A DNA stretch of 44,872 nucleotides from an uncultured Ruminococcus sp. Its GTDB lineage: Bacteria > Bacillota > Clostridia > Oscillospirales > Acutalibacteraceae. The DNA lies in the NCBI GenBank assembly GCA_905233145.1, contig CAJODI010000003.1, forward strand, positions 1-44,872. Reading direction: 5' to 3'. The notes under the pieces are model-generated. The model saw only the letters and a list, made by a program, of their open reading frames with translations. It was not told where the DNA came from and ran no database searches. The position numbers and the translations under genes were made by a program. Below are positions 24,900 to 33,055 of this stretch, piece after piece (the stretch's first letter is position 1; each line of letters starts with the position of its first letter).

Positions 24900-24963
24900 G
24901 GCAAAGGACAAAGCTCGCCACGGCGCAGGCTTTGCGGGTCTTTTGAAGAGATATTTCAGCTGA
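24900..24963 (+). pseudogene. Remnant copy of the rubrerythrin 3' end
   Basis: 56 of 64 bases match 24315-24378. The fragment still reads [20 protein letters not shown] followed by TGA. Most differences are third-position or conservative, but the ligand glutamate of DEARHG is lysine. It has no start and is not a gene. It looks like the displaced old 3' end of rubrerythrin or the rest of a second copy. Confidence 0.85.
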
Positions 24964-24992
24964 TTTTCAATCAAATTCTATAGCTTAAAAAC

Positions 24993-25027
24993 AAGGTCAG
25001 GCGGCTTAGTTAAAACCGTCTGACCTT
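24993..25027 (+). terminator. Bidirectional terminator between the rubrerythrin operon and lysR
   Basis: A 12-pair stem (24993-25004 with 25016-25027, one G-U) and 11-base loop is followed by TTTTTCTTTTT on the plus strand and by a shorter T run on the minus strand. Confidence 0.85.
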
Positions 25028-25074
25028 TTTCTTTTTCATGGCTTTTTCATTTTTTATGGTTTTAAATAAAAACT

Positions 25075-25983
25075 CTAAATCTCATAAATGCTGTCGTCTC
25101 CGTGGGCATGCTGCTTGATCGTTTTGATAAAGAGCTCCGCCACAGGATTTGAAATGCTTTTTGACCATACCGCCGCGTAAGCTATCCCGGTGTCCGCCTC
25201 TCCGAAGGAAATCAGGTCGGCATACGCGCCGCAGGACAGCTCTGCAAGCGAACGCGGAAGAACCGAAATCCCCAGCCCTGACGAAACGGCTATATACAGG
25301 GGCGCAAGCTCGTTGTATGAGGAATCTGTCTCGGGAGAAACATGAAAGGTTCGCAGTAAATCAACGATTTCCATATATACGATCGGCGCGACCGACTCAG
25401 AAAGAAGCACAAGCTTTTTGTCGGCAAGCTGAACCGGATTAACGCTTTTACCGTTTTTGAAGCCGCCCTTTTCTGTCACGGCGACAAGCGGCTCGGTGTG
25501 GGTAACCATCATTTCTATTTCCGAGTTTTCCGGCACCATATCTCTGGGCATAAAGCAAAAATCATATTCGCCGCCGGTGATCCCCTGACTTCTGTCAGCC
25601 GCTTCAAAGGTCTTTAGCTCGATTGTAATATCGGGATATTTTTTTCTGAAATCCGAAACGCATTTTGAAGGAAACCAAACCGAGGTTATGTCGCAGCCCA
25701 AAGTGATTTTTCCTCTTCCGCCGTTTTTGAGTTGATTGATAATCGTCTTGGCCTTGCCGATTGTATTAACGATTTCAATGGCATAGGGCAAAAGAGTTTT
25801 GCCCTCATTGGTAATCACAACGTCGCGGTGTGACCGCGTAAAAAGCTTTACTCCGAATTCCTTTTCAAGATCGCTGATATATCTGCTGACTGATGACTGA
25901 GAAACATAATTGCGCCTTGCGGCTTCCGAAAAATTCAGCGTTTGCGCAACCGAGATAAAGCAGCTAAGCTGGTTGATATCCAT
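25075..25983 (-). CDS. LysR-family transcription regulator
   Basis: The N-terminal winged helix-turn-helix (residues 1-60: FISVAQTLNFSEAARRNYVSQSSVSRYISDLEKEFGVKLF) and a substrate-binding domain (about 90-295) are both complete at 302 aa. It is transcribed away from the ketoacyl-synthase operon with a 201-base shared gap, the typical arrangement for a LysR regulator of the neighbouring operon. The co-inducer may be a product or substrate of that pathway. AGGAGG precedes the ATG. Confidence 0.95.
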   Translation of the reverse strand: MDINQLSCFISVAQTLNFSEAARRNYVSQSSVSRYISDLEKEFGVKLFTRSHRDVVITNEGKTLLPYAIEIVNTIGKAKTIINQLKNGGRGKITLGCDITSVWFPSKCVSDFRKKYPDITIELKTFEAADRSQGITGGEYDFCFMPRDMVPENSEIEMMVTHTEPLVAVTEKGGFKNGKSVNPVQLADKKLVLLSESVAPIVYMEIVDLLRTFHVSPETDSSYNELAPLYIAVSSGLGISVLPRSLAELSCGAYADLISFGEADTGIAYAAVWSKSISNPVAELFIKTIKQHAHGDDSIYEI

Positions 25984-26088
25984 AAAATCCTCCTGTTTGT
26001 CAAAGGCTTTCCGGCAGCAAAAGACCCCTATTATGCAAAAACCGAAATCACAGGGCTGATAACCGCCTAATTTGCATTACTGTTTGTA

Positions 26089-26117
26089 TTGAAAAAACTC
26101 TTGCTCTCTGTTATAAT
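26089..26117 (+). promoter_or_regulatory. Promoter of the ketoacyl-synthase operon
   Basis: TTGAAA (26089-26094) and TATAAT (26112-26117) with a 17-base spacer. The hexamers are strong for an activator-dependent promoter, so the LysR protein may repress or fine-tune rather than simply activate. Confidence 0.75.
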
Positions 26118-26126
26118 CTAAATATA

Positions 26127-26140
26127 GCATAATATTATGC
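26127..26140 (+). promoter_or_regulatory. Palindromic operator candidate at the transcription start
   Basis: GCATAATATTATGC is a perfect 14-base palindrome just past the -10 box. The same ATGCAAA half-motif occurs at 26033-26039 and inverted at 26071-26077, upstream of the -35 box. Together they look like a set of sites for one regulator, probably the divergent LysR protein. Confidence 0.5.
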
Positions 26141-26184
26141 AATTTGTAAATAGCTATTTTATTTCTTTGCAAGGAGCAACATCA

Positions 26185-27414
26185 ATGAAAAAAATTGTTA
26201 TCACAGGTATGGGCGCAGTTACCCCCGTGGGTATCGGCGTTGACGAATACTGGAAACAAATAACCTCCGGAGCCTCCGGAATAGACACGATCAAATCCTT
26301 TGACCCCTCGGAGCTTGCGGTTCAGATCGCGGGCGAAATAAAGAACTTTAACCCCTCCGACTATCTTCCGAAGGATCTTATAAGAAAAACCGACCCATTC
26401 ATGCAATATGCGTACATTGCAGCCGAGGAAGCGATAAAACAGAGCAAAATCGAAATCGAGCCTGACCGCACCGGAATAGTAATGGGCACGGCGATGAGCG
26501 GAGTTGCCACGACCGCCTTTACTCAGGACGCTCTTTCGGGAGCTTCTCACAAAAAGGTTGGTCCGCGATTCATTCCTAAAATTCTGGGAAATATTGCCGC
26601 GGCAAATATCGCGATCGACTACCATATTCAGGGTCCCAGCTACACCGTCAGCACAGCCTGCTCTTCCGGCGGCGACGCGATCGGAACGGCTATAATGTGT
26701 ATGCAGGCAGGAAAGGCAGACGTAATGCTGGCTGTGGGAGCAGAAAGCGTGCTCTGTCCGTTGGTGATTTACTCGCTTGCCAACGCCAAGGCTCTTTCAA
26801 AACGAAACGATTCTCCCTCCACCGCAAGCCGACCCTTTGACATCAGCCGCGACGGCTTTGTGATCGGCGAAGGCGGCGGCGCGCTTGTGCTCGAAACCGA
26901 GGAGCACGCTCTTGCGCGCGGAGCCAAAATCTACGGCGAAATCTTGGGCTGCGGCAACACCTGCGACGCCTATCATGTCACCGCTCCCCACCCCGAGGGC
27001 CGCGGAGCTATTGCGTGTATGAAGCTTGCGCTTGCCGAGGCAGGCTTAAAGCCCTCGGATATTGGCTACATAAACGCTCACGGCACGGCAACAGGCAAGG
27101 GCGATACCGTTGAAACCTCCGCGATTCGCGAGCTTTTCGGCGAAAATACGCCTTATGTCAGCTCAACCAAGGGCGCGACCGGCCATATGATGGGAGCCGG
27201 CGGAATCACCGAAACCATCACCTGTGTAAAGGCAATTGAAACCGGAGTGATCCCTCCGACAATCAATCTCAACGAGGTTGATCCCCAATGCGCCGGAATC
27301 GACCTTGTTCCAAACACCGCGAAAAAAGCCGAAATCAGCTACGCAATGTCCAACGCCTTTGGCTTTGGCGGACAGAATTCAAGCGTAATTGTCGGAAAAT
27401 ACAGCCGACAGTAA
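26185..27414 (+). CDS. Beta-ketoacyl-ACP synthase (KAS II/FabF-like)
   Basis: I chose the ATG at 26185 (AAGGAG upstream, MKKIVITGMGAVTPVG); 409 aa. The catalytic triad is C159 (VSTACSSGG), H299 (NAHGTATGKGD) and H334 (KGATGHMMGAGG). It condenses an acyl thioester with malonyl-ACP. The motif after the first histidine is GTATGKGD rather than the GTSTPLND of housekeeping FabF, and the gene is not in a fab cluster. With a ligase, a thioesterase and a divergent LysR regulator it more likely makes a specialised acyl product. No acyl carrier protein or ketoreductase gene is adjacent, so those must come from elsewhere. Confidence 0.93.
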   Translation: MKKIVITGMGAVTPVGIGVDEYWKQITSGASGIDTIKSFDPSELAVQIAGEIKNFNPSDYLPKDLIRKTDPFMQYAYIAAEEAIKQSKIEIEPDRTGIVMGTAMSGVATTAFTQDALSGASHKKVGPRFIPKILGNIAAANIAIDYHIQGPSYTVSTACSSGGDAIGTAIMCMQAGKADVMLAVGAESVLCPLVIYSLANAKALSKRNDSPSTASRPFDISRDGFVIGEGGGALVLETEEHALARGAKIYGEILGCGNTCDAYHVTAPHPEGRGAIACMKLALAEAGLKPSDIGYINAHGTATGKGDTVETSAIRELFGENTPYVSSTKGATGHMMGAGGITETITCVKAIETGVIPPTINLNEVDPQCAGIDLVPNTAKKAEISYAMSNAFGFGGQNSSVIVGKYSRQ

Positions 27415-27435
27415 TACCTGAAGGAAGGAAGCAAG

Positions 27436-29097
27436 ATGAACTACACCTACGATATTACAATGTTTAAGGAGACCTTTGAAGCCGAATTCACCTGGCTAAA
27501 CGGCTTTATGCGCAATGTCAGAAGATTCGGCGGCAAAACCGCGGTCATTCACCCTGCCGCCGGCAAAAGCTGGACCTACAGCGAGCTTAACCGAGACTCA
27601 AACAAGCTTGCAAACGCGCTTAAAAGCAGAGGCATTTCAAAGAGTGATATTGTTTTTATGCAGCTTTTTAACTCGCCGCATTTCCTCTTTGGCTATATCG
27701 CTCCCCAAAAGCTCGGCGCGATTTCAAATCCGGCAAACTTTAATCTTTCTCCCGGAGAAACCGCCGAGATTATCAACCACAATAAGCCAAAGGTTTATAT
27801 CTACGACGCCGAAATCGCCCAAACCGCGGTCAAGGCTCTTGAGCTTTGTACCCACAAGCCGGAACTTATAATAGCCGCAAATAATTCTAACAAAGAATTT
27901 TTTCCGCCTGAGGGACATATTTTATATGAGGATTTTGTTTCAGGAGCCGAGGAATCCGATCCGCCTGTTGACTTTGAGCCGCATATCTATGACGAAGTCG
28001 TAAGGCTTCAGACCTCCGGAACCACAGGAACGCCAAAGGGAGTTCCGCTGAACAATATCAACGAGGTGCTCTCGGCACACGACGTTATAATGCATTTTCC
28101 GCTCAATCCCACCGACGTGACCATGAATATGACCCCTTGGTTTCACCGCGGCGGACTTCATTCCGGCGGCCCCACCCCAACTCTTTATGTGGGCGGCGCG
28201 CTGGTAATTATGAGAACCTTTAACCCAAAGGTTTGCATCGACTATATCGAAAAGCACAAAATAACCTTTTTGACCGGCGTTCCCTCGGTGCTGACTCTCC
28301 TTGCGACCCGTCAGGAAAAGCACCCCAAAGGACTTGAATCCCTAAAGGGCATAATCACAATGGGCAGTCCGCTTGAAAAGGAAGCATGCATACGTTTTCA
28401 AAATATTCTCACGCCGAATATCTTTAACGGCTACGGCACAACAGAAAGCTTCTGGAACACATTTCTCCGTCCGTTCGACCTGCCCGAAATGTCGGGCACA
28501 GCCGGTCGCTCATGCACAGACGACGAGGTGAGGATAGTCAGAGTATACGACGACAAAAAGGCAGAGCCGGACGACGTTGTTCCCACCGACAATCTAACCG
28601 AGGGCGAGGTTATCATAAAATGCCCTGCAAAATCCACCTATTGCTACGCAAATAACGAGCAGGCAACCAGAGACAAATTCTACAGGGGCTGGATGTACAC
28701 CGGAGATATCGGAACCTGGGACGACAGGCAGTTTATTACAATTGCCGGCAGAAAGGATGATATGATCATCAGCAAGGGAGAAAACATCTATCCTGCCCGA
28801 ATCGAAGAAGTCATCAACTGCCATCCAAAAGTCAGCGAGTGCATTGTAACCGGCGTTTCCGACAGCACAAGAGGTGAAAGCGTCGCGGCTTATGTTATCC
28901 CCTCTGACGAGAGTCTAACGGTTCAGGAGCTTATTGATTACTGCGCCCAGTCGCCGAACCTTTCAAAATATCAGGCTCCTCGCTACTACCGCTTTGTTTC
29001 CGAGCTTCCGCACACCGCTACAGGAAAAAAGCAGCACTATATCATCAAAAAACAGGCTGAGGAGGATCTCAAAAACGGTCTGCTCCTTAGAAAGTGA
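27436..29097 (+). CDS. Acyl-CoA (or acyl-ACP) ligase, AMP-binding family
   Basis: This 553-aa ANL-superfamily enzyme has TSGTTGTPKG at 193-202, PWFHRGGLHSGG, FNGYGTTESFWN, YTGDIGTWDD, IAGRKDDMIISKGENIYPARIEEV and the C-terminal ATGKKQHYI with the catalytic lysine. It adenylates a carboxylic acid and transfers it to CoA or a carrier. The wide acyl pocket region resembles cyclic/aromatic acid or medium-chain ligases, but the substrate cannot be read from the sequence. It starts 21 bases after the ketoacyl synthase and probably supplies that enzyme's starter unit. Confidence 0.93.
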   Translation: MNYTYDITMFKETFEAEFTWLNGFMRNVRRFGGKTAVIHPAAGKSWTYSELNRDSNKLANALKSRGISKSDIVFMQLFNSPHFLFGYIAPQKLGAISNPANFNLSPGETAEIINHNKPKVYIYDAEIAQTAVKALELCTHKPELIIAANNSNKEFFPPEGHILYEDFVSGAEESDPPVDFEPHIYDEVVRLQTSGTTGTPKGVPLNNINEVLSAHDVIMHFPLNPTDVTMNMTPWFHRGGLHSGGPTPTLYVGGALVIMRTFNPKVCIDYIEKHKITFLTGVPSVLTLLATRQEKHPKGLESLKGIITMGSPLEKEACIRFQNILTPNIFNGYGTTESFWNTFLRPFDLPEMSGTAGRSCTDDEVRIVRVYDDKKAEPDDVVPTDNLTEGEVIIKCPAKSTYCYANNEQATRDKFYRGWMYTGDIGTWDDRQFITIAGRKDDMIISKGENIYPARIEEVINCHPKVSECIVTGVSDSTRGESVAAYVIPSDESLTVQELIDYCAQSPNLSKYQAPRYYRFVSELPHTATGKKQHYIIKKQAEEDLKNGLLLRK

Positions 29098-29104
29098 GTT
29101 TTGT

Positions 29105-29536
29105 ATGTACAAATATCTTCGCACTGCAAATTACTACGAAACCGACAAAATGGGAATCGTCCACCACTCAAATCACATAAGATTTTTTGAAGAAGCACGA
29201 ATAAGCTTTATGAATTCAATAGGCTGCGACGTCGGCGAAATGGAAGCGCGCGGAATCATAATCCCAAACGTTGACGCCTACGCCAAATATCAAAATCCCA
29301 TAAAATTCGGCGATACAGTTGAAATCGAACTGAGGCTTGAGAGCTTTAACGGCGCGAAAATGCGATATGAATACACCGTGCGCGAACGCGAAAGCGGAAA
29401 AACATCAGCTACCGGTCACACTACGCACTGCTTTGTAGACGAAGCGTTCAGACCGATTTCTCTTAAAAGAAAATTTCCTGAATATTACAACAGGTTAAAA
29501 GAAAAAATATCAGTAGAGGTGAATCAAAATGATTGA
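29105..29536 (+). CDS. YbgC/4-hydroxybenzoyl-CoA-type thioesterase
   Basis: The ATG at 29105 gives 143 aa of hot-dog fold. Signatures are YYETDKMGIVHHSNHIRFFEEAR (the D-x-M-G-x-V-H-x-x-x-Y/H-x-x-x-F-E-E-A-R pattern with the catalytic aspartate), NVDAYAKYQNPIKFGD and TGHTTHCFVD. It hydrolyses acyl-CoA or acyl-ACP thioesters and would release the product of the ketoacyl synthase/ligase pair. It starts 7 bases after the ligase and overlaps the thioredoxin gene by 8 bases. Confidence 0.92.
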   Translation: MYKYLRTANYYETDKMGIVHHSNHIRFFEEARISFMNSIGCDVGEMEARGIIIPNVDAYAKYQNPIKFGDTVEIELRLESFNGAKMRYEYTVRERESGKTSATGHTTHCFVDEAFRPISLKRKFPEYYNRLKEKISVEVNQND

Positions 29537-29843
29537 AAAAATTTATTCGGAAGAATTCAGCGAAAAGGTTCTCGGTTCAGCCAAGCCGGTTGTTGTTGAT
29601 TTCTTTGCGGACTGGTGCGGTCCCTGCAAGATGCTCGCTCCGGTGCTTGACGAACTGAGCGCTCAAAACCCGGAATTCGATTTTTACAAGGTGAATATTG
29701 ACGAGAATCCGGAGCTTGCCACCAAGTACCAGATCGTTTCCATTCCCTTTGTCGGAGTATTCAAGGGTGGAGTTATGGCTGACAAATCAATCGGCTTTCT
29801 CGACGCCGAAGCCTTGCAGGAATTCTTAAATGCAAACAAATAA
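29529..29843 (+). CDS. trxA: Thioredoxin
   Basis: At 104 aa it has the classic thioredoxin fold with WCGPC (C30, C33) and the cis-proline block VSIPFVGVFKGG (F in place of the common T before V). GAGGTG lies 7 bases before the ATG. It sits inside the acyl operon, overlapping both neighbours (8 and 14 bases), so it is made with them. This may be a specialised copy; a thioredoxin reductase gene is not nearby. Confidence 0.94.
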   Translation: MIEKIYSEEFSEKVLGSAKPVVVDFFADWCGPCKMLAPVLDELSAQNPEFDFYKVNIDENPELATKYQIVSIPFVGVFKGGVMADKSIGFLDAEALQEFLNANK

Positions 29844-30639
29844 TCAGATTTCAGTTAAGCTTATGTGTAAAACAGCCGCGGTTACTTCCGTTGTAGCCGC
29901 GCTGTTTTTCTTGTCGTCAGGTCTTTTTACAATAAAATCCTCTGCCGCCGAAGCAGTTTCTTTCTTTGTGACTGACTGCGAGGCAAAGCCCGACAGACTG
30001 ATCTCTCCCAGGCTTGAAGCCGACTCTGAAATCCAAATCGGCGCGGCTTCCATAGAGCTTTTTTATGATTCGGAGATTCTGGAATTCAGGGGTGTAACAA
30101 GCGAAAGCGGCAAAATTGAATACAAAGAGAAAACCGGCTCGCTAAAGCTTGAATACCTAAGCTCAGGCGATACCGATTCAACCTTTTCGGTTACCCTGAG
30201 CTTCAAAACCAAAGCCGAGGGCAACTGCAATATCGACTTTACCGTGAGTGACTGTGTTGACAAAAACGCAAACGAAGCCGAGATTACAGCCTGCACATCT
30301 GCCGAAATAAAAGTCAGCAAAAACGCCTCGGAAACGCCTGACGGTGTTATATCCGACAAGCGATCCTCCGATAAATCCGCGGACTCCTCCAAAAAGTCAA
30401 AATCAGCCAATAGCTCCGATTCATCCGCAGGCAGTTCGCAAAAATCCTCAAAATACAACAGCAATTCTTCTTTAGATTCAACCTCAGACGAGCCGGACTT
30501 TTTCGGTTCGTTTGGCAGCGGCTCAAGCCCGGGCATTAAATTCGCCGCCGCAGGAACAGCAATAGGAATTGCGGCTTCAATTGCCGCTGCTGTGGCGTAT
30601 CTTTTAGTAAAGCATCGCAAAGAAAAGAAAAAAGAATAA
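29830..30639 (+). CDS. Cell-surface protein with a cohesin-like domain and C-terminal membrane anchor
   Basis: It has 269 aa. A signal peptide ends at S-S-A-A-E near residue 40. Residues about 45-160 read as a cohesin-like beta sandwich (AASIELFYDSEILEFRGV, SFKTKAEGNCNIDFTVSD). A Ser/Lys/Asp linker (about 165-225) and a transmembrane helix (about 237-260) with a basic tail HRKEKKKE follow, fixing it to the membrane with the domain outside. Cohesins bind dockerins in cellulosomes of ruminococci, but single cohesin-like domains also occur outside cellulosomes. It overlaps the thioredoxin gene by 14 bases, so it belongs to the acyl operon, which is an odd partner for a cytoplasmic pathway. Confidence 0.8.
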   Translation: MQTNNQISVKLMCKTAAVTSVVAALFFLSSGLFTIKSSAAEAVSFFVTDCEAKPDRLISPRLEADSEIQIGAASIELFYDSEILEFRGVTSESGKIEYKEKTGSLKLEYLSSGDTDSTFSVTLSFKTKAEGNCNIDFTVSDCVDKNANEAEITACTSAEIKVSKNASETPDGVISDKRSSDKSADSSKKSKSANSSDSSAGSSQKSSKYNSNSSLDSTSDEPDFFGSFGSGSSPGIKFAAAGTAIGIAASIAAAVAYLLVKHRKEKKKE

Positions 30640-30676
30640 CCTGCAGCACTTTTCAAAATACAAAAAGAGGAAATAT

Positions 30677-30719
30677 TATAGGCAATACCGCACACCCGAA
30701 TTGTGCGGTGTTGCCTATA
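30677..30719. repeat. Intergenic hairpin repeat (GGCAATACCGCA family), copy 1, likely terminator
   Basis: An 18-pair stem (30677-30694 with 30702-30719, one G-U) with a 7-base loop CCCGAAT lies 37 bases after the cohesin-like gene. The same core recurs at 32088, 35613 and 39576. There is no long T run, so as a terminator it would depend on stem strength. Confidence 0.8.
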
Positions 30720-30803
30720 GGTTCCCTTTAGATAAACTACAGATTTGCGTGATACAATAAAAATACAATTTTGATAAAAAATCTTCAAAAGGAGAAACGT
30801 ATC

Positions 30804-32042
30804 ATGAAAAGGGTCATTTCTGTAGTTTTGGCGTTAGCAATAAGCGTTTCGCTGTTATCAGCATGTGGAAATCACAGTGAGCAAGACGGCTTTGAAGATC
30901 GTCAAATCTCTGACATTACAGAAAAGAGTGAGGAAGAAAGCTCAGAACTTCATACGCTTTATTTTAAGGACAGTACAAAAAGCGACAGTGCGGTTGCAAC
31001 GTTTTTTAACAGCGTCAGCGACGAAAGCAAGGATGTTGAAATGAAGAAAATCAGCGAGGACAGCGAGAGCGTTACGTTTTCGTGCGAGGGAAACTGCACC
31101 GCCTACAACATGGCTTACGTCACCTGCGGCGATAAAAAATCAAGGGAATTTGCCTTTAACAAATGCGTAAGCGGCTGGTATGGGATCGAGGACTATATTC
31201 TGCCCTACACCGCGGGCAAAAAGCCCTGCTATTCGCATGAGCTTGAAGAGGTCACACTCACCGGCTATGGTCACGAAACGCTTTTGTATATCTGGACTCC
31301 CGATGACTACGATCCGCTTTCAAACGAAAAATATTCGACGATTTACGCGCTTGACGGTCAAAGCCTTTTGTTCAGCGAGGACAACGGACAGAAGCTTAAG
31401 GATTGTCCCGGTTTTATAGAGCAGGTCGAAGCTATGAGCTCGGTTACCGGAGAAAAGGCGATCGTTGTCGGTATCGAATCCGCAGCCGCACGCAACTACG
31501 AGCTTGTTCCTCAAATCGGGATCTCGCGCGATGAAGAAGATTTTTTATCAAAGCATGATTCAGCTTTTGCCGACGAGTTCGACTGCATGAACGGAACCCG
31601 GTTCGCGGACTTTGCGGCACATACCGTCGTGCCCTACATTCAACAGCACTATAACGTTTATTCCGACGCTTCGCACACCTCGGTCGAGGGTTATTCGCTC
31701 GGCGGACTTGAGGCATTTTACATCGCTGTTGAATACCCGGAGGTATTCGGAGCATCCGGCTCGATGTCGCCGTCATTCTGGGAGTTTGACGAAAGCGTTT
31801 GGAAAAGCTATCTAAACAAAAAAAGCTTTGACGACAACTCGCCGTCCATATACCTTTACACAGGTCCCGGCCCATATGACACCGGCCCCGAAGTTACAGA
31901 TATGTACAACCGGCTGAAAGCTATGGGATACCCCGAAAGCAAGCTCACCATGCATTTTAACAAAACAGGAACGCACAGCTCGGTGATCTGGCGCAGCTAT
32001 TATTCGGAATTTCTTAATGTTTTTTACTCCAAGATAAAGTAA
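30804..32042 (+). CDS. Secreted esterase lipoprotein (esterase D/Fes-like, alpha/beta hydrolase)
   Basis: The ATG at 30804 has AAAGGAG upstream; 412 aa. The lipoprotein signal ends L-L-S-A-C (C21). An N-terminal beta domain (about 45-150) precedes an esterase-D-like hydrolase with the nucleophile elbow EGYSLGGLEAFY and a late histidine in TGTHSSVIWRSYY. This domain pair is like Fes/IroE enterobactin esterases and feruloyl/acetyl-xylan esterases. A surface esterase for plant polymers or a siderophore-like ester is plausible; the substrate is unknown. It is a single-gene unit between two hairpin repeats. A weak TACAAT lies near 30753. Confidence 0.9.
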   Translation: MKRVISVVLALAISVSLLSACGNHSEQDGFEDRQISDITEKSEEESSELHTLYFKDSTKSDSAVATFFNSVSDESKDVEMKKISEDSESVTFSCEGNCTAYNMAYVTCGDKKSREFAFNKCVSGWYGIEDYILPYTAGKKPCYSHELEEVTLTGYGHETLLYIWTPDDYDPLSNEKYSTIYALDGQSLLFSEDNGQKLKDCPGFIEQVEAMSSVTGEKAIVVGIESAAARNYELVPQIGISRDEEDFLSKHDSAFADEFDCMNGTRFADFAAHTVVPYIQQHYNVYSDASHTSVEGYSLGGLEAFYIAVEYPEVFGASGSMSPSFWEFDESVWKSYLNKKSFDDNSPSIYLYTGPGPYDTGPEVTDMYNRLKAMGYPESKLTMHFNKTGTHSSVIWRSYYSEFLNVFYSKIK

Positions 32043-32087
32043 CGGTCCAAGCCAAAACCTCAATTGCCCTACATCATTTTTTAAAAA

Positions 32088-32123
32088 AGGCAATACCGCA
32101 TTTTCTGCTGTGCGGTATTGCCT
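32088..32123. repeat. Intergenic hairpin repeat, copy 2, between convergent genes
   Basis: AGGCAATACCGCA (32088-32100) pairs perfectly with TGCGGTATTGCCT (32111-32123), with a 10-base loop. T-rich or A-rich flanks on both sides make it a good bidirectional terminator for the esterase and the radical-SAM operon. Confidence 0.8.
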
Positions 32124-32134
32124 ATAATATTGCG

Positions 32135-33046
32135 TTATGCCATGACTTTTGAATTTCTTCCCTGAGTTACGTTTCGCTCGCGGAAGGCTTTGTTTATCGC
32201 GTTCAAAACCTTCTTTTTGTCCGCGCTCCACATAGGCGCGACCAAAAGCCGCTTGTCACCGTCTCCGGTCAGGCGGTGTATAACCACATTTTTGGGCAGA
32301 GCTTCGACACATTCGCAAAGAAGGTCGATATACTCCTCAAGCGAAAGAACATTAAATTTTCCGGCGAGATAATCTGTGCAAAGGTCTGTGTCCTTCAAAA
32401 CATGAAGAAGCTGGAGCTTGACTCCGTCCGATCTCGCTCCGGCGTACCTCACGCTCTCCAAAAGCATTTCGCGGCTTTCTCCGGGAAGCCCGATTATAAG
32501 GTGAGTTATAACGTTGATCCCGAGCTTGCGCAATCGCTCTGCTGCGCGGTCAAACTCCGCCAAGGGGTAATGCCTTCTTATATAATCCGCGGTTTTTTGG
32601 TGGATCGTCTGCAAGCCCAGCTCAACCCAAACCGGCTTGATTTGGCTAAGCTCTGACAGCAGGGCAAGAACATCCTCTCCCAAGCAATCCGGTCTGGTCG
32701 CGATTGAAAGCGCGGCAATATTCTCCGGTGCGATTGCCTCGGTAAAAATACGTTTCAAATATTCCGCATCCGCATAGGTGTTTGTGAATGGCTGAAAATA
32801 TGCGATAAACCGCTTGCAGTCGGTTTTTTCGCGAATTTTGCGCTTTGCCTGATCAAGCTGTTCGGAAATCGAAAGCAGAGCGTCGGCGGAAAATTCTCCG
32901 GAGCCGCCCTTGCTGCAAAAAATACAGCCTCGGCTGTCAAGCGTTCCGTCGCGGTTTGGACAGGTCATTCCTCCGTTGAGCGAGATTTTGTAAACCTTTT
33001 CTCCAAAGGTGTTTTTTAAATATTCGTTTAGAGAATAATAATACAT
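32135..33046 (-). CDS. Radical SAM protein, YhcC-like family (TIGR01212 type)
   Basis: This 303-aa protein starts MYYYSLNEYLKNTFGEKVYKISLNGGMTCPNRDG. It carries the unusual cluster motif C-P-N-R-D-G then R-G-C-I-F-C, a C-x(n)-C-x-x-C spacing seen in the YhcC family. It also has FIAYFQPFTNTYA, ATRPDCLG, WVELGLQT and THLIIGLPGE. Members have no proven general function. It is the third gene of a radical-SAM operon, 9 bases after the DUF2344 gene. Confidence 0.92.
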   Translation of the reverse strand: MYYYSLNEYLKNTFGEKVYKISLNGGMTCPNRDGTLDSRGCIFCSKGGSGEFSADALLSISEQLDQAKRKIREKTDCKRFIAYFQPFTNTYADAEYLKRIFTEAIAPENIAALSIATRPDCLGEDVLALLSELSQIKPVWVELGLQTIHQKTADYIRRHYPLAEFDRAAERLRKLGINVITHLIIGLPGESREMLLESVRYAGARSDGVKLQLLHVLKDTDLCTDYLAGKFNVLSLEEYIDLLCECVEALPKNVVIHRLTGDGDKRLLVAPMWSADKKKVLNAINKAFRERNVTQGRNSKVMA

Positions 33047-33055
33047 AGCAAGGAT

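Noticed and set aside
29830..30639. Proof of a cellulosome
   Set aside because: A single cohesin-like domain without dockerins or glycoside hydrolases in the window is not enough.
30063..30788. 241-codon frame on the minus strand over the cohesin-like gene
   Set aside because: Its Ser/Leu/Glu-rich product mirrors the codons of the plus-strand gene, which has a signal peptide, anchor and operon context.
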